Below, piece after piece: positions 49,834 to 59,329 of a stretch of DNA of 64,000 nucleotides (positions are counted from its first letter, which is position 1; every line of letters begins with the position of its first letter). A model generated the notes under the pieces. It did not search any database. It was not told the origin of the DNA and saw only the letters and a list, made by a program, of their open reading frames with translations. Source of the DNA: Neptunomonas qingdaonensis (lineage in GTDB: Bacteria > Pseudomonadota > Gammaproteobacteria > Pseudomonadales > Balneatricaceae); assembly GCF_900113275.1 (NCBI RefSeq), contig NZ_FOOU01000008.1, positions 1-64,000 of the forward strand, in the 5' to 3' direction. The position numbers and the translations under genes are program-made.

Positions 49834-50523
49834 ATGAAAATACTGGTAGTAGAAGATGAGGATAAAACAGGAAAATTTCTTCAGCAGGGACTTAACGAAT
49901 CGGGTTTTAACACGGATCTTGCCTGTAACGGCATAGATGGTCTTCATTTGGCGCTGACACAGGTTGACGCTTATGATTTGGTTATTCTTGATGTCATGTT
50001 GCCTGGGCTCGATGGTTGGAAAGTGTTAGAAACATTACGCCTGAGCGGCAGGGATATGCCTGTATTGTTTTTAACAGCACGCGATCTAGTAGAAGACCGT
50101 GTAAAGGGGTTTGACTTAGGTGCTGATGATTACTTAGTAAAGCCTTTTGCTTTTTCAGAGCTTTTAGCACGGATACGCTCCTTATTAAAACGCACGCGTA
50201 ATACGTCAGAAGTGACAGTATTGAGTGTTGCAGATTTAGAACTTGATCTATTGCGCCGACGGGTTAGCAGAGCGGGTCTACGAATCGACCTGACGGCTAA
50301 AGAGTTTTCGTTGTTGGAATTGTTGATGAGACGGCAAGGTGAGGTTTTGTCACGATCGTTGATTGCATCACAGGTATGGGATATGAATTTTGATAGCGAT
50401 ACTAACGTGATAGAAGTCGCTATTCGACGACTTCGCAGCAAAGTAGATGATCCTTTTAGCCCTAAATTAATACATACGCTCCGAGGAATGGGGTATGTAT
50501 TAGAGGGTTCGGACGAGCTATGA
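49834..50523 (+). CDS. cusR: Heavy-metal response regulator, CusR/CopR type
   Basis: The product (229 aa from ATG 49834) has a receiver domain (phospho-acceptor Asp in VILDVMLPG, conserved Lys in YLVKPFAF) and an OmpR-type winged helix ending in the [12 protein letters not shown] signature. It should activate copper/silver genes when phosphorylated by the kinase encoded by the overlapping next gene. A perfect dyad at 49764 is a likely autoregulatory site. Confidence 0.92.
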   Translation: MKILVVEDEDKTGKFLQQGLNESGFNTDLACNGIDGLHLALTQVDAYDLVILDVMLPGLDGWKVLETLRLSGRDMPVLFLTARDLVEDRVKGFDLGADDYLVKPFAFSELLARIRSLLKRTRNTSEVTVLSVADLELDLLRRRVSRAGLRIDLTAKEFSLLELLMRRQGEVLSRSLIASQVWDMNFDSDTNVIEVAIRRLRSKVDDPFSPKLIHTLRGMGYVLEGSDEL

Positions 50524-51911
50524 CGCGTAAGTTATCTTTAATTTGGCGGCTGACGGGCTTATATACACTGGTGTCGGGCTTTGTTTTGCTAGAGCTTAGT
50601 GTCGTGATTGTTTTCTCTATAAAGCAGCATTTCTTGGAGGAGGATAAAGAGACATTACAAGGGAAAATACAGCTGGTCAGCAGTATTGCTTCTACAGGGG
50701 TTAGTGCTAATACACTAGATCCGTTCTTAGACAAGTTAACATCAGGGTTGATTGGGCATAAAGATCTGTTGGTGTTAGTAATGCACGAGCAAGGTGTACC
50801 TCTGTATAGTTCTGCGGGCGTAGAATTCCCCGTTAATTTGATAAGAGAACAATCAGGTTCCTCTTCCCCCCAGACGATTACCTGGAATGCCGAGGGGCAC
50901 TCTTATCGAGGGCTTGTTGTTACAAAAAATATACAAAATCAGCCTGATTCATCCATTATTATATTGGTAGCACTAAATATTAATCATCATGATCTCTTTA
51001 TGTCGCGCTTTCAGGGAGCCCTGTTGATGTATGTTGTTATTGCTGCATTAATCAGTGGTCTTCTCGGTTGGTTAGCGGCGAAACGAGGTTTGTTACCCCT
51101 ATATCAAATGAAAAATCGTGCATTAGCTGTGACAGCGAACCAGTTAGATAAGCGTATGCCTGTTGACAATGTGCCGGTCGAAATCTCAGAGTTGGCGAAT
51201 GCTCTTAACCAAATGTTAGCGCGGTTAGAAGATGCGTTCAGGCGTCTATCTGAGTTTTCTTCAGATATTGCTCACGAGCTCAGAACCCCTGTCAGCAACC
51301 TCATGACGCAAACACATGTGGCATTGAGTCTTCCTCGAGATGTGCAGACTTATCAGGCTATTCTTGCTTCTAATGCAGAAGAGTATGAGCGATTATCACG
51401 TACGATTTCTGACATGCTTTTCCTTGCTAAAGCGGATCACGGATTAACGCTGCCTTCAAATGAAATTATCGCACTCGATGAAGAGGTGACTGATCTGTTT
51501 GAGTTTTATGATGCATTAGCCGAGGATCAACAAATTTACCTACGCGTAACGGGGAAAGGCCGGATCAAAGGGGATCGTTTAATGATCCGCCGTGTTATCA
51601 ATAACTTATTATCTAATGCCATACGTTACACACCGGCCCATGGAACCATTGACGTCCAGATTGAATCTGCTTCTGAGTCCGTTTTGCTGATAGTTAATAA
51701 TGCAGGTGTCCCTATACCGGAAGGGGACATTCCTCATCTGTTTGAGCGTTTTTACAGGGTTGATAAGAATCGTGTGAAAGGTGACTCGGAAGGATCTGGC
51801 TTAGGTTTGGCAATTACCAGAGCAATCGTCGTAGCTCATAATGGTGAAATATCAGTGACTTCGACGATTGAAGGCACGAGCTTTCGAATTACCTTTCCAA
51901 AAACTGCCTAA
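50520..51911 (+). CDS. cusS: Heavy-metal sensor histidine kinase, CusS type
   Basis: The 463-aa product has two membrane segments (about residues 13-33 and 165-185) around a periplasmic sensor domain, a HAMP region, the phosphorylation site [14 protein letters not shown] and ATP-binding motifs [11 protein letters not shown] and GSGLGLAI. Start overlaps the cusR stop by four bases. It senses periplasmic Cu(I)/Ag(I) in known systems. Confidence 0.92.
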   Translation: MTRKLSLIWRLTGLYTLVSGFVLLELSVVIVFSIKQHFLEEDKETLQGKIQLVSSIASTGVSANTLDPFLDKLTSGLIGHKDLLVLVMHEQGVPLYSSAGVEFPVNLIREQSGSSSPQTITWNAEGHSYRGLVVTKNIQNQPDSSIIILVALNINHHDLFMSRFQGALLMYVVIAALISGLLGWLAAKRGLLPLYQMKNRALAVTANQLDKRMPVDNVPVEISELANALNQMLARLEDAFRRLSEFSSDIAHELRTPVSNLMTQTHVALSLPRDVQTYQAILASNAEEYERLSRTISDMLFLAKADHGLTLPSNEIIALDEEVTDLFEFYDALAEDQQIYLRVTGKGRIKGDRLMIRRVINNLLSNAIRYTPAHGTIDVQIESASESVLLIVNNAGVPIPEGDIPHLFERFYRVDKNRVKGDSEGSGLGLAITRAIVVAHNGEISVTSTIEGTSFRITFPKTA

Positions 51912-51999
51912 GCACATATGAAATATATAAGACTTCTCAGGTAAATAGATTAAAGTTGTCACTTAGTTTCATCAAGTGATGCGACTAATTGAGATGCCT

Positions 52000-52569
52000 C
52001 TACTTGATGCCAATAATTTCATAGTTCCCTTCGATTTTCAGTGATACGGTAATAGGCGAACTCGCTTTATTCTCCCAATACCAGCCATGCGACCCATCAA
52101 AGGGGGCTGTTAGCGAACCTTTGATGGTATCGGATGTACTAATCGTATAGCTTTCAAAATAACCTGTCGTATCGCCTTTGGGCTCACCGTGGAAATCGAA
52201 AAACAGCTCCCCACCCGTTGAATTCCAAGCATAACGAATGGCTTCACCTTTCAACATACTGAGCTTATATTCCAAGCCCTTACCTGCAGGGATTGTAATT
52301 TCAGTATTGTGCTTTTGGAACTCGCCAGCTTGCCCCTTCCGCGTCTGCTTTGTAGGCTCAAGTGGGGCTGTATTTGCTAACTTGGTTAACCCTAGATAGG
52401 CTCCTATACCCGTAGGGTCAATATTATATTCGGCAGGTAGTATCGCCACTGTTAATATAAGGGCCCCAAAAAGCCCGGCAAAGGCACTGGCTTTTACGAG
52501 TGTTTGCGTTGATTGTACCGAATGCTCCAGCTCATGCTGAGTACTTCCGGTTTGTTCTAATTGAGTCAT
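52000..52569 (-). CDS. Transmembrane anchor protein of the HupE-associated type
   Basis: The 189-aa product has one membrane segment (about residues 25-45) followed by ILPAEYNIDPTGIGAYLGLT, the signature of small transmembrane anchor proteins that pair with HupE/UreJ-like genes in metal islands. A periplasmic beta-rich domain follows. It is nine bases after the HupE-like gene. Confidence 0.78.
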   Translation of the reverse strand: MTQLEQTGSTQHELEHSVQSTQTLVKASAFAGLFGALILTVAILPAEYNIDPTGIGAYLGLTKLANTAPLEPTKQTRKGQAGEFQKHNTEITIPAGKGLEYKLSMLKGEAIRYAWNSTGGELFFDFHGEPKGDTTGYFESYTISTSDTIKGSLTAPFDGSHGWYWENKASSPITVSLKIEGNYEIIGIK

Positions 52570-52578
52570 ATTATCACC

Positions 52579-53289
52579 TTAAACCGTTGTGAAAAAACCA
52601 GTAAGCTGAAAGCCAACCAGCATCACTCCGCTACTCATAAGAAGCGCATTGGTTGCCGTTGAAAAGCGTAAAAAACTAGGATGTCTTCGCCAAAAACTGA
52701 GCGCTATCAGAACAAAAATCAAAGCTGAAAACTGACCGATCTCAACGCCTACATTAAAGGCGATTAGGTTTTCAAATAAGCCTTCCTGTGGAATTTCGAA
52801 CTCTTGTATTTTGGTCGCTAAACCGAAACCATGGAATAAGCCAAAAATCATCACCGCTGCTTTGGTATTTGGTTGAAAGCCAAATAGCCGCTTAAAGCCT
52901 CCCAGATTATCGAACCCTTTATAGATGATAGAAAATCCAATAATCGCATCAATTAAATAAGCATTCATGGCAATGTCATACAGGACACCGAACATCAAGG
53001 TTAAACTATGACCGATAGTAAAGAGTGTCACATACACTATGACGTCTTTAGACCTATAAAGGAAAAAGATAACCCCTACCAGAAAGAGTAAATGATCGTA
53101 ACCGGTCACCATGTGCTTGGCGCCAATATACATATAAGGGATGATTGAAACGCCTTGATTCGCCAGTAAAAACTGCTTAGTACTGTCATCAACACCATGG
53201 GCAAAAAGCGTTGTCGAGAAGCCGCAAGAACAGAGTAGCAAGAAGAGATATGTTAACGATTTACACGGCATAACGAAAAGACACGGCAT
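52579..53289 (-). CDS. HupE/UreJ family membrane protein
   Basis: From ATG 53289 (AAGGAA ten bases before) the 236-aa product has a signal peptide and about six membrane segments with the family signatures HMVTGYDHLLFLVGV, GHSLTLMFG, GLFHGFGLATK and FNVGVEIGQ. HupE/UreJ proteins move nickel or other metals; here the neighbour is a copper island and an anchor protein, so the metal is uncertain. A second ATG 18 bases downstream lies in a repeated GTTATGCCGTGT. The 234-base open stretch upstream has no family match. Confidence 0.85.
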   Translation of the reverse strand: MPCLFVMPCKSLTYLFLLLCSCGFSTTLFAHGVDDSTKQFLLANQGVSIIPYMYIGAKHMVTGYDHLLFLVGVIFFLYRSKDVIVYVTLFTIGHSLTLMFGVLYDIAMNAYLIDAIIGFSIIYKGFDNLGGFKRLFGFQPNTKAAVMIFGLFHGFGLATKIQEFEIPQEGLFENLIAFNVGVEIGQFSALIFVLIALSFWRRHPSFLRFSTATNALLMSSGVMLVGFQLTGFFTTV

Positions 53290-53716
53290 AACGCACAGGT
53301 TCCTTGTTATATTTGACGACAATGTCTTAAGGACAAATTCGATGCTATAACGGATTTTAGATAATAAATGTAACACATATGGTTGAACGGTGAGAGGCAG
53401 CCATTTGCTGATAGAGGTATGTTTCAACTCGCCAATGCTGAATAGCTCTTGGCGGCCGACGCAAAAAAAACAAGCAAGGCCGATCACTTCCTTCAATGAC
53501 GTTCTGTGTTTTTCCGAGGACAAACAGTATTAGGAATCTCATGCAGTGTGGCTAATGTCGCCTATAGTATAGTCATTAATGCTTTTGCTGAACGACTAAT
53601 GTGTTTTGAAACAGAAGGCGTTTCCAGCTGACTGCCCTTACTTTAAGTATTGCTATTTTCTGGCAATGAAAAGGGCCGCTGGAGTGACGTATATTTGAAT
53701 AATCAAGGAGTAGTCT
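53290..53716. other. Divergent region between HupE-like and PAS-GGDEF genes
   Basis: The minus-strand frame stays open back to 53523 but the extra 78 residues look non-coding and precede a normal signal peptide, so I treat it as leader or promoter DNA. No clear promoter consensus is visible. Confidence 0.5.
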
Positions 53717-54628
53717 TTGCAAAGTTCGCATGAGTTTCTAGTTCTGGTTCTTGATTCAATCACCGAGCATATTGTTGTCATTGACGAAACAGGTGACATT
53801 CAATTTGTAAATCAAAGTTGGTCTGCATTCGGAAACAACAACGCTTGTGTTATTGGTGATAACTGGGAGCATGAGAACTATTTATCAGAGTGTGACAAAG
53901 CTTCGGCAATGGGGGATGAATTTGGGACTAAGGCCGGAACCGGAATCAGGACTGTTATAGAAAATCGGGAGTCCTTTTTTGATTTCGAATACCCCTGTCA
54001 TAGCCCCAGTGAAAAACGCTGGTTTATGATGCGTGTTACCCCTTTTCAGGTCGCTGATCAGAAATATTTTGTTATTTCCCACCAAAATATTACAAAGAGG
54101 AAACTAGCGGAGGAGGATGTGAGCAATCTGGCGAAAATAGATGGTCTCACTGATATCTCAAATCGGCGAGCTTTTGACGAGTTTTTTCATAAGGAGTGGA
54201 GCCGGTGCTGCAGGCTTAAAAAGCCAATTAGCCTGGCTATGGTGGATCTGGACCACTTCAAGTTATTAAATGATGATTATGGTCACCAATCTGGTGACGA
54301 GTGCCTGGTTAAAATGGGAAGATTGCTCAAAGAATTCGCTAATAGACCTGGTGATATGTGCGCCAGGTATGGCGGAGAAGAGTTTGTTTTAGTCTGGGGG
54401 GATACTTCACTTGCGCAGGCTAAACAGCTGTGCAACCGATTGTTAAAGAACATTATTGATCTTAATATTCAAAACCAAAACTCACCTATAAAGAATTGCT
54501 TAACGGCCAGCATTGGTTTGGCAGAAATAATTCCGGATCAGGGAAATGAGGCGAAAGAATTAATTACTAAAGCGGATCGTATGCTTTACAGAGCAAAAGA
54601 TAGCGGTCGAAATAGGGTTGAGAGCTAG
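53717..54628 (+). CDS. PAS-GGDEF diguanylate cyclase
   Basis: The 303-aa product starts at TTG 53717, six bases after AAGGAG. It has a PAS domain (LDSITEHIVVIDETGDIQFV, residues 11-30, to about 125) with a PAC-like end and a GGDEF domain with GGEEF plus the RPGD inhibition site. It should make cyclic di-GMP in response to a cytoplasmic signal. It is monocistronic. Confidence 0.9.
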   Translation: MQSSHEFLVLVLDSITEHIVVIDETGDIQFVNQSWSAFGNNNACVIGDNWEHENYLSECDKASAMGDEFGTKAGTGIRTVIENRESFFDFEYPCHSPSEKRWFMMRVTPFQVADQKYFVISHQNITKRKLAEEDVSNLAKIDGLTDISNRRAFDEFFHKEWSRCCRLKKPISLAMVDLDHFKLLNDDYGHQSGDECLVKMGRLLKEFANRPGDMCARYGGEEFVLVWGDTSLAQAKQLCNRLLKNIIDLNIQNQNSPIKNCLTASIGLAEIIPDQGNEAKELITKADRMLYRAKDSGRNRVES

Positions 54629-54870
54629 ATCTATTTATTTCCGTTAGGTTCTAACGTCAGACCGAGTCTATTTGACCGAACTTTCGGATTGTTTTCGCAA
54701 TAATTGATTTTTTGATTACCGAAACGGGAGGGTTTGCGCTTTCACGGTTATAAAATTTCTACTTTCGTTACTGATATACGCTAGCTTCGTTACCGTACTG
54801 CAGTACGTTTGAAGATCCTATTTAATCTCGTCCATGAGTGAAGAGGTTGTAGTCAACCCTCAGCAGCACT

Positions 54871-55833
54871 TTAATTAATCGCGGTTAACAGCGCGCGTCC
54901 GGCAAAATGTGCTTCAAGATTGTCGACTACCAACTGCGCCATCGCATCACGAGTTTCAATAGTGCCGCTGGAGTGGTGAGGGTATAAGACCACGTTTTCC
55001 AATCCAGCAAAGGCTTGGCCATCATGAGGTTCAGTGGTAAAAACATCCAGCCCTGCTCCGGCAATGCTATTAGTGGTTAGCGCATCAATCAGAGCCTGTT
55101 GGTCGACGACCGACCCACGCGCTACATTAATCAAGGTGCCGTTAGTCCCTAATGCCGCCAATACTTCCGCATTAATTAAATGATGGGTGGCCTCACCACC
55201 AGGGCATGCCAAAACCAAGATATCCGCCCAGTGCGCAAGATCGATCAACTCGGGTTTGAAATCATATACAGTATCCGCTTGAGGGCGACGGCCAAAGTAA
55301 GCGATCTCCACCCCCATCGGCTCAACCCGAGCCGCTATGGCCTTACCAATTCGTCCCAAACCGACAACCCCCAGCCGCTTACCACGTATTGAGCTGGTGA
55401 GTGGCATCGGGCCTTGTTGTGCCCAGCACCCCTCTCTGATCCAACGATCACCCAACACTATACCGCGACGCTGTGCCAGCATTAACGCGATGGCTATATC
55501 TGCTACATCATCGGTTAGTATATCAGGCGTATTGGTCACACGAATGCCTAACTCGGAGCACAGTGCGACATCGATACTATCGTAACCAACACCTGATGAT
55601 GCAACGATTTTAAGATTGGGAAGCCGCTTTATCAGGTCACTGGAGAGTCCCTTTATCCCTGTAGTGACAACCGCCGTGATACTGTCACCAATAGTTTCGA
55701 TCATCTCTTCGGGATTGCTGCATAGGTCAAGCCGGTGCAGCTTATATGTCGCTTCAAGATGAGCCATTTGGGATGGCCGGTTAGGCCAGATAACCAACAC
55801 ATTTGGCAATGCAGTAGCAAGATCTGATGTCAT
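54871..55833 (-). CDS. D-2-hydroxyacid dehydrogenase
   Basis: The 320-aa product has a Rossmann motif GLGRIGKAIAARVEPMGVE and the catalytic Arg (INVARGSVVD), Glu (GLDVFTTEP) and His (YPHHSSGT) of glyoxylate/hydroxypyruvate reductase-like enzymes. It reduces a 2-keto acid with NAD(P)H. It is the gene next to the FadR-type regulator (75 bases), on the same strand, and probably serves the catabolic unit to the right. Confidence 0.9.
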   Translation of the reverse strand: MTSDLATALPNVLVIWPNRPSQMAHLEATYKLHRLDLCSNPEEMIETIGDSITAVVTTGIKGLSSDLIKRLPNLKIVASSGVGYDSIDVALCSELGIRVTNTPDILTDDVADIAIALMLAQRRGIVLGDRWIREGCWAQQGPMPLTSSIRGKRLGVVGLGRIGKAIAARVEPMGVEIAYFGRRPQADTVYDFKPELIDLAHWADILVLACPGGEATHHLINAEVLAALGTNGTLINVARGSVVDQQALIDALTTNSIAGAGLDVFTTEPHDGQAFAGLENVVLYPHHSSGTIETRDAMAQLVVDNLEAHFAGRALLTAIN

Positions 55834-55908
55834 TAATAGTCGTCCTGAAAGCCCTCAGTAGCGACGTTCTGACACGTTCAGGAGGGCATGTAAATATGAG
55901 GTAAATGT

Positions 55909-56616
55909 TTAGCTATCGGTTCCCTCAAACATCCTGATTCTGGCATTGTTGAGGTGCGCTTTCATCGCGGCTTCCGCTTTCTGGGCATCACCATCGATGA
56001 TATATTTCAAAATGGTGTCATGCTCATCCTGAACCAGATCCATGCGATTATTCGACGATCGTAAGGATAACGTCCGGGTAATATTCATCCCCTCTTTAAT
56101 GTTCTCTCGCAGCGATTTCATCACCGTCGTGTAATATTTATTGTTAGCAGCCTCGGCAATAGCGAGATGGAATTCAAAATCCTCGTCACTGGCGAGGGCA
56201 TGAAGCTTATTCGCTTCATTGATTTTTTCTGCTGCGGCAACGATGCGACCCAGCTGTTCGGCTGTTCGCCGGGTAGCGGCGAGTCCTGCAGCATTACCTT
56301 CAAGACTGGTACGAAACTCAAAACACCGCTGAATATCAGAAATGCTGGATATTTTAGAGAAGGAAAGGACGGCATCATCCGGACGCTTAATGACAAAACT
56401 ACCTGATCCACGCCGGGATACAATTAAGTTATCCTCTTTAAGTCGTGTTAAGGCTTCTCTCAACACGGGTCGAGAAACGCTGTACTGTTCACAAAGTTTA
56501 GCTTCACTCGGAAGCTTTTCATTTGCAGGGTATTCACCACTGATGATGGAAATCAGAATCTTCTGATAAACCACCGACGAGAGCGATTGACTCATTTCTG
56601 GTGCTTGCATTCGCAT
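55909..56616 (-). CDS. FadR/GntR family regulator
   Basis: The 235-aa product has a GntR winged helix (ANEKLPSEAKLCEQYSVSRP) and a helical FCD effector domain with Asp/His metal ligands (FEFHLAIAEAANN and a late HDTILKY-type His). FCD regulators sense organic acids. It is divergent from the RraA-like gene, and controls the cluster of transport and degradation genes by position. Start at 56616 or nearby ATG 56610; the ribosome site is weak. Confidence 0.88.
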   Translation of the reverse strand: MRMQAPEMSQSLSSVVYQKILISIISGEYPANEKLPSEAKLCEQYSVSRPVLREALTRLKEDNLIVSRRGSGSFVIKRPDDAVLSFSKISSISDIQRCFEFRTSLEGNAAGLAATRRTAEQLGRIVAAAEKINEANKLHALASDEDFEFHLAIAEAANNKYYTTVMKSLRENIKEGMNITRTLSLRSSNNRMDLVQDEHDTILKYIIDGDAQKAEAAMKAHLNNARIRMFEGTDS

Positions 56617-56974
56617 AGTTATAACAACCGAAAGGTAGTGTTAAACGCTGAAAAAAGACAACTTTTATCAACTATAGTTAACCATTCATCCTGAAAAGTT
56701 CATTTATAAAACGATTAACAGTATCTTCATTAAATGTTGGCTTTTTACCAGTTAAATCAGACTAAATGGCCATAAACTAACTCGATTCTAACACCAAGAA
56801 GAGATTTTTAACAAGTCAATATTTGCGCTTAAGCGCCATGGCCGACGGGATAGATAATGAGAAAGATAAAACAAATTATTACAAAAAAGTAAAAAGTTGT
56901 AAAAAGTTGTTTGATTTGTAATTTTTAATGGCGTACAGTTTGGCTACTGTTTCTTCTGACCGAGGTAAAAATGT
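56617..56974. promoter_or_regulatory. Divergent control region of the tct cluster
   Basis: The 358-base AT-rich gap carries an imperfect dyad near 56680 (AACTATAGTTAACC), and tandem AAAAAGTTGT units at 56887-56910. FadR-type operators (TnGTnnnACnA) may be here, but I could not pick one with confidence. Confidence 0.4.
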
Positions 56975-57697
56975 ATGACAACAAGCGATCAATACATGCT
57001 GTTAGATGAGAAGGTGCTTGATGACCTTCGTCGTGTCTCAACAGCTACGTTGCACACAGCACTTTTCAAAAGAGGCTTTCGCAACACTTACATTCAGGGC
57101 GTAAACCGCATCAACAACAAAAAAGTGAAGATGGTCGGGCAAGCATTCACTCTGCGCTACATCCCGGCCCGCGAAGATGTTGATACCGTTGAGGCCTTTA
57201 AAAGCCCGGTGCATCCTCAGCGCCTCGCTGTTGAAACCGTTCCTGCAGGAATGGTGTTGGTATCGGATTGTCGCCAGGATGCATCCGCAGCCTCTGCCGG
57301 GAGCATTCTTCTGTCTCGATTGGAATACCGCCAATGTGCAGGCTTTGTCTCTGATGCAGGCATAAGAGATTGTGACGATGCCTCCGATATGAGCATGCCA
57401 ATCTTTTGCGCTAAACCCAGCGCGCCGACTAACTTGACCAAGCATCATGCGGTTGACATTCAAGTGCCGATTGGTTGTGGCGGTGTGGCCGTTAATCCGG
57501 GGGATGTATTAGTAGGCGATGGCGACGGGATCATTGTCATACCTTTAGAGATTGCAGAGGAAGTTGCCGAGCAGGCGATAGCAATGGAACTCTACGAAGA
57601 TTATGTACTGGAAAAAGTTCGCGCCGGCAGCAAAGTCATCGGGCTTTACCCGCCTAATCCGGAAACGCTGGAGGAGTACAACAACCTAAAGGCATAG
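56975..57697 (+). CDS. RraA-like aldolase/decarboxylase
   Basis: The 240-aa product belongs to the RraA/HMG-aldolase family: SDAGIRDCDD carries the catalytic Arg-Asp region and GDVLVGDGDGIIVIP is the family end motif. Members cleave 4-hydroxy-4-methyl-2-oxoglutarate or decarboxylate oxaloacetate, needing a divalent metal. Here it starts the plus-strand cluster before TctC, so it probably acts on a keto/hydroxy acid taken up by TctCBA. Confidence 0.85.
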   Translation: MTTSDQYMLLDEKVLDDLRRVSTATLHTALFKRGFRNTYIQGVNRINNKKVKMVGQAFTLRYIPAREDVDTVEAFKSPVHPQRLAVETVPAGMVLVSDCRQDASAASAGSILLSRLEYRQCAGFVSDAGIRDCDDASDMSMPIFCAKPSAPTNLTKHHAVDIQVPIGCGGVAVNPGDVLVGDGDGIIVIPLEIAEEVAEQAIAMELYEDYVLEKVRAGSKVIGLYPPNPETLEEYNNLKA

Positions 57698-57839
57698 AAG
57701 TAATTTGACTTTTATAGAAATAATTTGACGACTGAGGTAAACGATAATCTCCAATCGTTTATACCTGAAACATTTAATAGATCGTCGCCAGTAATGACTA
57801 TCTATTAATAATAAAAATAAGATAAAGAGAGATTTCACT

Positions 57840-58805
57840 ATGATGTTCACAGGATTTAAAAATAAATTCATCTGCGCCATTGGTGCTTGTTTGCTCACCT
57901 CAACTGTTGCGGCAGCTGATTATCCTTCACGCGATATTCGCCTTATCGTTCCTTGGCCTGCCGGGGGTGGTGCCGATGCCATATCACGAAAAATCAGTAA
58001 TCTTGCCGAGCAGCAGATGCCGGTCTCTATTTACGTAGAAAACATCCCTGGTGCGGTAACCGCAACAGGTCTGATGCAGATGACGCGGGCTCGCCCTGAT
58101 GGCCACACCGTCGGTGTACTAACCTACGACAGTGTCATCACTCTTCCGCGTGGCAACATGGTTCCCGGTTACTCGCTGGAAAAAATGGCTCCGATTGCCC
58201 GAATTACACGTGAAGCCGACGCTGTTGTCGTGTCTAAGCATTCTGGTTTTACTGACTTTAACCAACTGATTGAAGCTGCCAAAGCAAAACCTAATAGCGT
58301 GCGTGTGGGTGTTGCACCTAAAGGGTCTGGTCCTTTTCTCGCGATCCGTCGTCTTGAACAACAAGCGGGAGTTAAGTTTAACGTCATCACTTACCCTGGG
58401 TCATCCAGCGCCGAGGCCGAAGCGCTGTTGTCCGGTGAGTTGGATGCAGCTATTTCAAGCTTGGGTGATTTCAGTGGAATTATCGAGTCAGGAGACGCAA
58501 AAGGTCTGGTAGAGCTGTCCTCAGAGCAAAACCCGTCGTTCCCTGGTGTTCCACCTATTAGCACTCTGGGCTACGAACTGGAAACGGGAAGCTTCGTCTT
58601 GTTGGCTGCGCCTAAGAATACGCCTAAAGAGGCGATAGTTAAGTTGGAAGCGTCTTTTAAGCATGCCTTCGAGAGCGAAGAGTTCCAAACCTGGGTTGCG
58701 AGCACCGGGGTAACGCCAAGCTGGCTAGGTGCCAATGATGTGCAGAACTGGATTGATGAGCTGCAATCAGAAACATTCAAAGTCATGGACGGACTAGGCC
58801 TATAA
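57840..58805 (+). CDS. tctC: Tripartite tricarboxylate transporter receptor, TctC/Bug
   Basis: The 321-aa product has a signal peptide ending VAA-ADY near residue 24 and the Bug family start YPSRDIRLIVPWPAGGGADA. It binds a carboxylate in the periplasm. The GADA loop and tight Asp of the family coordinate the distal carboxyl. The gene precedes tctB and tctA. The exact substrate is not readable. Confidence 0.92.
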   Translation: MMFTGFKNKFICAIGACLLTSTVAAADYPSRDIRLIVPWPAGGGADAISRKISNLAEQQMPVSIYVENIPGAVTATGLMQMTRARPDGHTVGVLTYDSVITLPRGNMVPGYSLEKMAPIARITREADAVVVSKHSGFTDFNQLIEAAKAKPNSVRVGVAPKGSGPFLAIRRLEQQAGVKFNVITYPGSSSAEAEALLSGELDAAISSLGDFSGIIESGDAKGLVELSSEQNPSFPGVPPISTLGYELETGSFVLLAAPKNTPKEAIVKLEASFKHAFESEEFQTWVASTGVTPSWLGANDVQNWIDELQSETFKVMDGLGL

Positions 58806-58861
58806 CGATGTAGCGTGCATCCTCCTGCCGTGTTGCCAGGGGGATGCCCGAGGGACTCGAA

Positions 58862-59326
58862 ATGATTTTATTATGTAAAAAACTTATCTTTCAATTGTTA
58901 ATTCTTGCTGTTTCCATTGGATATCTCATCACTGCCATCAATCTGGGAAGCCCTATAGTAGAAGGGAGTATTCAGCCCTCTTTCTTTCCGCTGATTCTAG
59001 GTTCGTTTGCCGTACTGTTTAGTGGAGTATTATTTTATAACGAGTTTAGCGCAGTAAAAAGAAGCGGCTTAACAGAGACAGACAGTGCTGGTGAGAAGCA
59101 GTTTTCCGTTCCTATCATTATTGTTTCTATCTTTATTTATATTATTGCCTTTTCAACTGTTGGATATTTTATCTCTTCAGCCTTGTTTGTTTTTGCAATC
59201 ATATTGGTCTTTTCCTCTAAGGGGAAATACGCTCAAAAGGCCGCGATTTCAATAGTGATAGTCACTCTTGGATATATCGTATTCGAACAACTTTTCGGCG
59301 TTAGGCTTCCAGCCTTGTGGGGTTAA
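58862..59326 (+). CDS. tctB: TctB small membrane subunit
   Basis: From ATG 58862 (AGGGA before it) the 154-aa product has four membrane segments and the family features QPSFFPLILGS and a C-terminal GVRLPALWG end. It is the small membrane part of the tripartite tricarboxylate transporter. The upstream ATG at 58844 has no ribosome site. Confidence 0.88.
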   Translation: MILLCKKLIFQLLILAVSIGYLITAINLGSPIVEGSIQPSFFPLILGSFAVLFSGVLFYNEFSAVKRSGLTETDSAGEKQFSVPIIIVSIFIYIIAFSTVGYFISSALFVFAIILVFSSKGKYAQKAAISIVIVTLGYIVFEQLFGVRLPALWG

Positions 59327-59329
59327 ATT

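Noticed and set aside
53290-53523. N-terminal extension of the HupE-like gene
   Set aside because: The extra residues precede a normal signal peptide and show no family pattern; the start at 53289 has a ribosome site.
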